Shown here: one piece after another, positions 6,430 to 11,548 of the stretch
Layout of the letters: each line of letters begins with the position of its first letter
Numbering within the stretch: position 1 is the first letter of the stretch
Assembly (NCBI GenBank): GCA_964587655.1
Contig: CAZPMT010000159.1
Span: 1 to 11,548, forward strand
Direction: 5' to 3'
Source: CAZPMT01 sp964587655
GTDB taxonomy: Bacteria > Hydrogenedentota > Hydrogenedentia > Hydrogenedentales > SLHB01
DNA length: 11,548 bases
The notes under the pieces: model-generated
The model's database searches: none
What the model was told of the DNA's origin: nothing
What the model saw: only the letters and a program-made list of their open reading frames with translations
Translations under genes and position numbers: made by a program

Positions 6430-6519
6430 CGTGGCCGCGGCGTCCTCGCCGCGTTTCAGCGGACACATCTTGCGTCAAGCGGCTCTTGACGAAAACGCGG
6501 CGAGGACGCCGCGGCCACG
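6430..6519. repeat. 90-bp inverted pair of the same palindrome (MITE/REPIN-like)
   Basis: Perfect 27-bp inverted repeats lie at 6430-6456 and 6493-6519, separated by 36 bases. Each arm contains its own hairpin, cgcggcg-agga-cgccgcg on the plus strand at 6496-6513 and the complement at 6436-6453. The spacer holds a further nested 7-bp hairpin (cgtcaag at 6473-6479, cttgacg at 6485-6491). The core is the same as in the tandem units at 5137-5280 except that one A-T pair of the stem is G-C here. No target-site duplication is visible. The size and doublet layout fit a REPIN or a small non-autonomous element; no transposase gene is present in the window. Confidence 0.85.
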
Positions 6520-6537
6520 TTGCATGCCGGCTACCTT

Positions 6538-6566
6538 TTGATCCTCCTCGAATGGGCTGTTAGACT
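6538..6566 (+). promoter_or_regulatory. Probable sigma-70 promoter of the dtd operon
   Basis: TTGATC (6538-6543) and TAGACT (6561-6566) are separated by 17 bases, four of six matches in each box. Transcription would start near 6573, giving a leader of about 27 bases before the TTG start codon at 6600. The promoter lies directly after the inverted repeat. Confidence 0.45.
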
Positions 6567-6585
6567 TGTGATGGTGCTCTTCATC

Positions 6586-6591
6586 GAGGAG
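6586..6591 (+). promoter_or_regulatory. Ribosome-binding site that decides the dtd start
   Basis: GAGGAG lies eight bases before a TTG at 6600. The frame also contains a GTG at 6591, but the Shine-Dalgarno sequence overlaps that codon and could not serve it. The TTG start also matches the family N-terminus. Confidence 0.65.
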
Positions 6592-6599
6592 TGAGCGTC

Positions 6600-7049
6600 T
6601 TGCGGGCTGTAGCGCAACGTGTGCATGAGGCGTCGGTGTCGGTCGACGGGAAGATCGTCGGCGCTATCGAGGCCGGGCTTCTGTTGTTTCTGGGGGTGGA
6701 GGTCGAGGACGACGAGCGGGACGCGGAGCAGATGGCGGAGAAGGTGGCGGGCCTGCGCTGCTTCGAGGACGAGGCCGGCAAGTTCAACCTGTCGGTCGCG
6801 GACGCGAGTGGAAGTATTCTGGCCATCTCGCAGTTCACGCTGCACGGAGACTGCCGCAAGGGCCGGCGGCCCTCGTTTACGCGGGCGGCGCGGCCTGAGC
6901 ATGCGGCGCCTTTGTGTGAGGCCGTGGTCCGGCTGCTGCGCGAGCGAGGGCTTCGCGTGGAAACGGGCTCGTTCGGCGCGCATATGGAGGTGTCTTCGAT
7001 CAACGATGGGCCCGTGACGTTGCTCATCGACACTAAGAAGGGGTTCTGA
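6600..7049 (+). CDS. dtd: D-aminoacyl-tRNA deacylase
   Basis: Dtd is a cytoplasmic homodimeric proofreading enzyme that hydrolyses D-amino acids, and glycine mischarged on tRNA-Ala, from tRNA. From the TTG at 6600 the protein is 149 residues and begins MRAVAQRVHEASVSVDG, the usual family opening (family length about 145-150). The active-site motif SQFTLHGDCRKGRRPSF is at 77-93 with Thr80, and the cross-subunit Gly-cisPro motif is NDGPVT with Gly137-Pro138. These numbers agree with those of the well-studied bacterial enzymes, which supports the chosen start. It is the first gene of a tightly packed operon and its stop overlaps the next start (TGATG). Its function has no obvious link to the genes that follow, so the coupling may be about expression rather than pathway. 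Confidence 0.95.
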   Translation: MRAVAQRVHEASVSVDGKIVGAIEAGLLLFLGVEVEDDERDAEQMAEKVAGLRCFEDEAGKFNLSVADASGSILAISQFTLHGDCRKGRRPSFTRAARPEHAAPLCEAVVRLLRERGLRVETGSFGAHMEVSSINDGPVTLLIDTKKGF

Positions 7050-8761
7050 TGGACGCCATTTGCGGGATCATTGGAAAGTGCGATCCGGCGGCGGTTCGAT
7101 CTATGGCCGCGGCCCTGACGCACCGCGGTCATGCGCGTCACGTCCTCGAAGGCGCCGATTTTTACGTCGCGTCTTCCGCGCCTATCGGGGAACGTCCGTG
7201 CCTTGTGGACGGTTCTCCGCGCGACACGTCGGGGGCGTCGTTGACCGCGAAAGAGTTGCAGCGGCGATGCGCCGCGGCTCCGGATCCGAGCCGGTTGGGC
7301 TTGCGCGGCGCTTTTGCGGCGGCGGCGCGCGTGGGCAAAGGCTGGTGGCTCGTACGGGACCGGTTGGGCGTGAAACCGCTGTACTACGCGCAGATCGACA
7401 ACGGACTTGTTTTCGCTTCCGAACTGAAGGCCGTTCTCGCATCCGGATACGTGAAGAAACGTCTGAATCTGTGCAGCGTGGACCGCTATCTTACCTTGCG
7501 CTGCGTTCCAGGACCGGAATCGATCATCAGTGGCGTGAATCGCGTCCGGCCCGGCTACGTTCTCGAGTACCTGAACGGGACGTTGCGCGAAGTGATGCAC
7601 GCCGGGTTTGACCTCGCGTTGACTGAGACGAAACGGGAAGAGGCGTCGGAACGGCTCGGTGAATTGTTGCGCGACGCCGTCGGCGGGTGCGCGGCGGATG
7701 CCACGCTTTGGTCCGCGGGCATCGATTGTGCGGCACTTGGGGCATTCAAGCCGGGCGCGCGACCCGTGTTTGTCACGCTGAAGTCGGCATGGCAGGACGA
7801 AGCTTGGCGCGCGAGCGAATCGGCGCGGCTGCTGGGGTTGACATTGAAGACCCTGAAAGCGCCAAGCCTGACGGAGTCCGACTTTAGCAAGGCGGCATAC
7901 TATCTGGATGAGCCTCTGGCCGACGCGTCGGTGTTGCCGCTGTGGCTGATCGCGCAGCAATCCGCGCAGTTCGCTCCGAACCTCTTGAGCGGCCACGGCG
8001 CGGACGAGATGTTGGGGGGCTACCCGCGGTACAACTTCCTTCAGAAGGCTCAGGGCGCCAAGCGGCTGGTGCCCGCGGGTTTCGTTGACGAGATTATTCC
8101 CTCATTGCCCCCGAACGCGTTCGTCCGCCGCGGAGGACGCTACCTTGCATCGATACGGAACAACCTTGACGCCTATCTCTCGTTAGTGTCCGTGTTCGAT
8201 GCGAGCGAACGCGAGGAACTCTACACGGACGCGATGGCTTCGGCCATTGCCGAGAAGGGCGGCTCCGCATCGGTGATACGCCCGTATTTCTCCGATCTCG
8301 ATCTGACGCGGAACCAACTCGCACTCTCGCTGAACGTGGGGCTGCCGGATTTGCTTCTTACCAAGTGTGACCGGCTGTGGGCGGCGCACGGGGCTTCACT
8401 GGAGTTCCCATATCTGACGGATGCGCTGCTCGATTTCGCGATATCCGTGCCGCCCCGGGTGAAGTTCGGGGTTCGCAGCAAGCCTCTGTTGCGGCAGGCG
8501 ATGAAAGGGGTGCTGCCGGGGCGCATACGGTTGAGGTCGCGAAGGGACTTCAAGGCGCCGCAGAGCGGTCCCACGCTGCGGGTGATCGAGAATGCAGCAC
8601 GAGAGATCGTCACGCAGGAACGCGTCGACGCGGTCGGCGTGTTCCGGTGGCCCTGTGTCGAGCAGGTGCTCCGCTCTTCGACCCACAACTGGTATCGCCG
8701 GCGCCAGTTCTGGGCGCTGCTGATGTTCTTCGCCTGGTACCGCGCCTTCATGGAGTCGTAG
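7049..8761 (+). CDS. Asparagine-synthase-like protein with reduced glutaminase domain
   Basis: This 570-residue protein has the two-domain plan of AsnB: an N-terminal glutaminase (GATase II) and a C-terminal ATP-pyrophosphatase. The C-terminal half is well conserved: DEPLADASVLPLW, SGHGADEMLGGYPRY (314-328), CDRLWAAHGASLEFPYL and KPLLRQAMKGVLPGRIRLRSRRDFKAP. The N-terminal half is not. The start is MDAICGIIG, so the usual nucleophile Cys is at position 5 rather than directly after Met. HRGPD is HRGHA. The LGHRRLSIID and NGEIYNY segments and the SDTE loop are missing, and the domain is much shorter than usual before RDRLGVKPLYY (103-113). The pyrophosphate loop SGGLDSS is SAGIDCA (222-228). 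It may use free ammonia, a partner amidotransferase, or catalyse another amide or adenylate reaction. It overlaps dtd by one base and is 3 bases from the formyltransferase. Asparagine itself as product is unlikely but not excluded. Confidence 0.88.
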   Translation: MDAICGIIGKCDPAAVRSMAAALTHRGHARHVLEGADFYVASSAPIGERPCLVDGSPRDTSGASLTAKELQRRCAAAPDPSRLGLRGAFAAAARVGKGWWLVRDRLGVKPLYYAQIDNGLVFASELKAVLASGYVKKRLNLCSVDRYLTLRCVPGPESIISGVNRVRPGYVLEYLNGTLREVMHAGFDLALTETKREEASERLGELLRDAVGGCAADATLWSAGIDCAALGAFKPGARPVFVTLKSAWQDEAWRASESARLLGLTLKTLKAPSLTESDFSKAAYYLDEPLADASVLPLWLIAQQSAQFAPNLLSGHGADEMLGGYPRYNFLQKAQGAKRLVPAGFVDEIIPSLPPNAFVRRGGRYLASIRNNLDAYLSLVSVFDASEREELYTDAMASAIAEKGGSASVIRPYFSDLDLTRNQLALSLNVGLPDLLLTKCDRLWAAHGASLEFPYLTDALLDFAISVPPRVKFGVRSKPLLRQAMKGVLPGRIRLRSRRDFKAPQSGPTLRVIENAAREIVTQERVDAVGVFRWPCVEQVLRSSTHNWYRRRQFWALLMFFAWYRAFMES

Positions 8762-8764
8762 GGC

Positions 8765-9709
8765 ATGCGCATTGCCATTACGGGCGAGGGGAACCTCGCC
8801 ATGAGCCTCATGGAGCCGCTGCTCGCGTCAAGACATGAAGTCGTCGCGCTCGTGCAGAACGGCCGGACGGTGAAGCGTGCGGGCCGCATTCTGCGCGCGG
8901 CCTGGGGCCGTCTCCTGGGTCCTCTAGCGGGCGTGGCCGGCCTGGCCAAGCGCAACGGGATCCCGATAGTCTGGATCGACCGCATGACGGAGCAGGAACT
9001 TGCCCCGCTCCGCGCTACGAATCCGGACGTGCTGCTCGTCGGGGGGTTCAGCATCATCCTGAAGAAGCCCATCCTTGAGGTGCCGAGGATTGGGTGCGTC
9101 AATATGCACTCCTCGCTGTTGCCGAAACATCGCGGCCCGAATCCTTTCTCGGCCGTCATCATAGCCGGAGAAGAGGAAAGCGGAGTCACCTTTCACCAGA
9201 TCGATGAAGGGATTGACACGGGACCGATCCTGGAGCAGTACAGGTTTCAGCTTCGCAAGCAGGACACGGCGGTCGACGTGCATCAACGGGCGTGCGCGCT
9301 TGCGGGCCTGCATGTGGCGGAAGTTATGGACAGCATCGAGCTAAAAGGGATGTATGGCCGTCCGCAAGACCCAGGGGGCATGTATGACAAACGGCTTCAG
9401 AAAGCGGATAGCTACATCGACTGGAGCCGTCCAGCCCGCGAGATCGAGCGCAAGGTCCGGGGAATGCGGCCGTTGTTTGTTGGGCGCTTCCGCTATGGAA
9501 GATATACTGTAATGACTACGCGCGTGCGCTGCGAGGACGTAAAGACCTCTGGTGCGCCGCCGGGGACGATCCTTAAGACGTCGCCTTTCGTGCAGGTCGT
9601 CGCGGGGACGGGTGTCGTGACGTTGTTGACCGCGTATGCCGTCGCGCCGATCCCATGGACGTGGCCCGCGCCGTGGAACAAAATCAGGGACGGAGACAGG
9701 GTGACGTGA
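8765..9709 (+). CDS. Formyltransferase, Fmt/ArnA-like
   Basis: This 314-residue enzyme would transfer a formyl group from N10-formyltetrahydrofolate to an amine. It shows the family fold with VNMHSSLLPKHRGPNP (112-127), the catalytic Asn113 and His115, and the catalytic Asp151 in EGIDTGPIL. A C-terminal domain follows (IDWSRPAREIERKVRGM, then WNKIRDGD). The length equals methionyl-tRNA formyltransferase, but the segment after the catalytic site (KHRGPNPFSAVIIAGEEESGVTFHQ) lacks the WRGAAPIQRAI signature of Fmt and resembles the sugar formyltransferases of the ArnA/VioF type. There is no peptide deformylase gene beside it. It begins 3 bases after the asparagine-synthase-like gene and overlaps the glycosyltransferase by one base (TGATG). 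I infer an amino-sugar or similar substrate; a second tRNA formyltransferase is the alternative. Confidence 0.85.
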   Translation: MRIAITGEGNLAMSLMEPLLASRHEVVALVQNGRTVKRAGRILRAAWGRLLGPLAGVAGLAKRNGIPIVWIDRMTEQELAPLRATNPDVLLVGGFSIILKKPILEVPRIGCVNMHSSLLPKHRGPNPFSAVIIAGEEESGVTFHQIDEGIDTGPILEQYRFQLRKQDTAVDVHQRACALAGLHVAEVMDSIELKGMYGRPQDPGGMYDKRLQKADSYIDWSRPAREIERKVRGMRPLFVGRFRYGRYTVMTTRVRCEDVKTSGAPPGTILKTSPFVQVVAGTGVVTLLTAYAVAPIPWTWPAPWNKIRDGDRVT

Positions 9710-10758
9710 TGCCTCAACCGATCTCGATCATCGTTCCCGCGTTCAATGAGTTGTACTACTGCCGGCAGTGCATCGACACCGTCCGCGCCTTCACGCGCCC
9801 GCCGTATCAACTGATCCTTGTCGACAACGGTTCCACGGACGGCGTCGGAGAATTCTTCGACAGCGTGCCGGGGGCGCGGGTGATCCATTCGGAACGGAAC
9901 CTCGGGTTCGCGGGCGGCGTGAACCTGGGATTGCGCGCCGCCGAAGGACACGTCCTTTTGCTGAACAGCGACACGCTGACGCCGGAAGGCTGGCTCGAGC
10001 GGCTCGAAAGCGCGCTGCTTTCCGCCGACGACATCGGCATGGCCGGCCCGATGAGCAACTACGTGTCGGGCGAACAGCAGATATCGGGGCTGATGTTCGA
10101 GACGCAGGAGCAGATCAACGCCTTTGCCCGCGACCTTGCGGTTCGTAACAAGGGGATCATACATGACACGACGCGGCTGGTCGGATTCTGCTTGCTGATT
10201 CGCGACACGGCATTCCGCGAGGTGGGATTCTTCGACGAGTCCTTCGGCATCGGCGGATACGAAGACGATGACTACGGCGTCCGCGTCTCGAAAGCGGGTT
10301 ACCGGCTTTGCGTCGCGGAGGATGCTTTTGTGTTTCACTACGGCAGCAGGACCTTCGTCGGCATGGGCATTACGCCCGAAGGAATGGATGGGCTGCTCGC
10401 CGCCAATGAGCGGCGGTTCGCGGGGAAGTGGAGCGGGGCGGAAACGGCGGACGCGCGCGAGCGATCTGCTTTGCTGAACGCGCAGGCACGGGAGGCGGCG
10501 TCCGCGGGAGACACTCGCAAGGCGCTTCTGCTCCTCAAGGAAGCCACCGAGATCAGCCCGTTCGTCGAGGCGAACTACAACGATTTCGGCGCTTTGTTGT
10601 GGCAGTTGGGGCAGAGGGAGAAGGCTTTCGAGTATTTCGTCCGGGCGGTCGGGATGAATCCGGGCTACGTTGAGGCGCGCAACAACCTCCGCGATGCGGC
10701 CGAGGCGATGGGACGGATGAAGGAGGCGGAAGCGCTGCTGAACGGGTGGCGCGGATGA
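9709..10758 (+). CDS. GT2 family glycosyltransferase with C-terminal TPR repeats
   Basis: This 349-residue protein uses an NDP-sugar to extend a glycan or glycosylate a protein. The GT-A domain spans about 1-225: IIVPAFNE (7-14), VDNGSTDG (38-45), the metal-binding NSD (86-88, DxD equivalent), and GGYEDDDYGVR (182-192) with the acceptor-activating acidic residues. Residues about 255-345 are helical and contain two or more TPR-like units (ALLLLKEATEISPFVEANYNDFGALLWQLGQ, AFEYFVRAVGMNPGYVEARNNL). The start at 9709 is chosen because it overlaps the previous stop (TGATG) and gives the usual N-terminus; the frame is open to 9655. GT2-TPR fusions occur in glycosyltransferases acting on proteins or polysaccharides. 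It lies between a formyltransferase and an amidotransferase-like gene. Confidence 0.9.
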   Translation: MPQPISIIVPAFNELYYCRQCIDTVRAFTRPPYQLILVDNGSTDGVGEFFDSVPGARVIHSERNLGFAGGVNLGLRAAEGHVLLLNSDTLTPEGWLERLESALLSADDIGMAGPMSNYVSGEQQISGLMFETQEQINAFARDLAVRNKGIIHDTTRLVGFCLLIRDTAFREVGFFDESFGIGGYEDDDYGVRVSKAGYRLCVAEDAFVFHYGSRTFVGMGITPEGMDGLLAANERRFAGKWSGAETADARERSALLNAQAREAASAGDTRKALLLLKEATEISPFVEANYNDFGALLWQLGQREKAFEYFVRAVGMNPGYVEARNNLRDAAEAMGRMKEAEALLNGWRG

Positions 10759-11531
10759 AACCGCTGATAGGGATCACCGCGACGTTGCGCCTGTCGGACC
10801 TTGACGGCCTTCCCAGCAACAAGCACACGCTGCGGACGGCGTACACGGAAGCAATCATTGCGGCCGGAGGCGCGCCCGTGATCCTGCCGCTGGCGACCGA
10901 GGAGACGGCCCGTGCCACGGTGTCGTGCTTGGATGGACTGATTCTTTCGGGCGGCTCGGACATCCCTTCCGAGGCCTTTGGGTTCGTTCCGCATCCCAAC
11001 TGCAACTACATGCCCGATGAACGCTGGAAAAGCGAATGCCTATGGCTCAGAGCGGCCGAGGAACTGGGCGTTCCCGTGCTCGGCATTTGCCTGGGCATGC
11101 AGGTGATCAACGTAGCGGGGGGCGGCTCGCTCATTCAGGACTTGCCCACGGCGCGACCCGATGCCCAACCGCACGCAGGGCCCGGAATCGGGGTTCGGCA
11201 TGAAGTGCTAGTCGAGAAAGACTCGTGGTTGGCCGTGGCGCCTTCATTGATTATCACGGTGTCGTCGGCTCATCATCAGGCCGTGGATCGCGTGGCCGAG
11301 GGATACCGCGTTACGGGACGTGCGCGCGACGGCGTCATCGAAGCCATCGAGCATAACGGCCTTCCGTTCGTGGCCGGGGTGCAATGGCACCCGGAGCGAT
11401 TTCCGGATCAGCCTAACTGGCTGCTCGAGAGATTCGTGAAAGTTGCCCACGAGGCAAGTCTGCGCAAGCGCACGGGTAACCCGATACCCGAAACCCGATA
11501 CCCGATACCCGGAGTTCACCGTGGACATTGA
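10755..11531 (+). CDS. Class I glutamine amidotransferase-like hydrolase (peptidase C26)
   Basis: This 258-residue protein belongs to the gamma-glutamyl-gamma-aminobutyrate hydrolase (PuuD-like) group. It has GLILSGGSDI (61-70), nucleophile elbow GICLGMQ with Cys112, SSAHHQAV with His174, and GVQWHPE with His212 and Glu214, so the Cys-His-Glu triad is complete. The ATG at 10755 overlaps the glycosyltransferase stop (ATGA); an in-frame GTG nine bases earlier is less likely. The C-terminal 20 residues (TGNPIPETRYPIPGVHRGH) are not family-like and are encoded by a 7-bp tandem repeat. Known relatives cleave gamma-glutamyl bonds, for example in putrescine breakdown or, in Campylobacter, in making the phosphoramidate capsule group. 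In this operon it could release a gamma-glutamyl group from an intermediate, or supply nitrogen to the asparagine-synthase-like protein; both are inference. Confidence 0.9.
   Translation: MKPLIGITATLRLSDLDGLPSNKHTLRTAYTEAIIAAGGAPVILPLATEETARATVSCLDGLILSGGSDIPSEAFGFVPHPNCNYMPDERWKSECLWLRAAEELGVPVLGICLGMQVINVAGGGSLIQDLPTARPDAQPHAGPGIGVRHEVLVEKDSWLAVAPSLIITVSSAHHQAVDRVAEGYRVTGRARDGVIEAIEHNGLPFVAGVQWHPERFPDQPNWLLERFVKVAHEASLRKRTGNPIPETRYPIPGVHRGH
11479..11512 (+). repeat. Tandem 7-bp repeat at the gene end
   Basis: Four full units of acccgat and one partial (acccgat, acccgaa, acccgat, acccgat, acccgg) run from 11479 to 11512. They lie inside the 3' end of the C26 gene and touch the GGAG (11511-11514) before the next start codon. 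Since 7 is not a multiple of 3, gain or loss of a unit would shift the frame of the last residues. Confidence 0.85.
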
Positions 11532-11548
11532 AATTCGCGAATATCGTC
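11521..11548 (+). CDS. Start of the next operon gene (partial)
   Basis: A GTG at 11521 has GGAG (11511-11514) six bases upstream and opens a frame to the window edge, MDIEIREYR. It overlaps the end of the C26 gene by 11 bases, as other junctions in this operon do. The first residues look like the first strand of a GNAT N-acetyltransferase, but nine residues are far too few to name it. Confidence 0.5.

Noticed and set aside
6581..7996. Minus-strand open frame of 471 codons across dtd and the AsnB-like gene
   Set aside because: It spans two clear genes on the other strand, has Arg-rich low-complexity translation and no family signature.
8765..9709. Housekeeping methionyl-tRNA formyltransferase (fmt)
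   Set aside because: The WRGAAPIQRAI-type signature is absent and no def gene is adjacent; the context is glycan-like. The possibility is noted but not preferred.

Overview
This window looks like a stretch of a GC-rich, Gram-negative-type bacterial chromosome, probably from an uncultured lineage. The clues are type IV pilins and a PilT ATPase, a lipoprotein, dense operons with TGATG/ATGA overlaps, and short palindromic repeats between genes. The pilin type, the glycosyltransferase-TPR fusion and the repeat families remind me of Hydrogenedentes or Planctomycetes-like genomes, but I cannot prove that placement without a database search.

Left part (1-1475): the first 424 bases have no gene. They hold two inverted copies of a small palindrome, a very good sigma-54 promoter, and a leader hairpin. 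They lead into a type IV pilin gene that ends in a strong intrinsic terminator. A second, paralogous pilin follows; its reading frame is broken by one missing base inside the N-terminal helix.

Middle (1485-6364): a cofactor-independent phosphoglycerate mutase lies on the minus strand, convergent with the pilins. Going right on the plus strand come a small lipoprotein, the pilus retraction ATPase PilT, three tandem 48-bp palindromic repeats, a secreted protein with a carbohydrate-binding-like domain and a coiled coil, and an overlapping 70-residue single-span membrane protein.

Right part (6365-11548): a 90-bp inverted pair of the same palindrome family as the 48-bp repeats is followed by a probable sigma-70 promoter. 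It drives a tightly packed operon: D-aminoacyl-tRNA deacylase, an asparagine-synthase-like protein with a strongly reduced glutaminase half, a formyltransferase that looks more sugar-type than tRNA-type, a GT2 glycosyltransferase with TPR repeats, a class I (C26) glutamine amidotransferase-like hydrolase, and the start of another gene. Every junction from the deacylase onward overlaps or is separated by 3 bases, so these genes are very likely translated together. The combination of amide transfer, formyl transfer and glycosyl transfer suggests that the asparagine-synthase-like, formyltransferase, glycosyltransferase and amidotransferase genes build or decorate a surface glycan or similar small molecule. 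That is inference. A 7-bp tandem repeat sits at the end of the last complete gene, directly before the ribosome-binding site of the next one.
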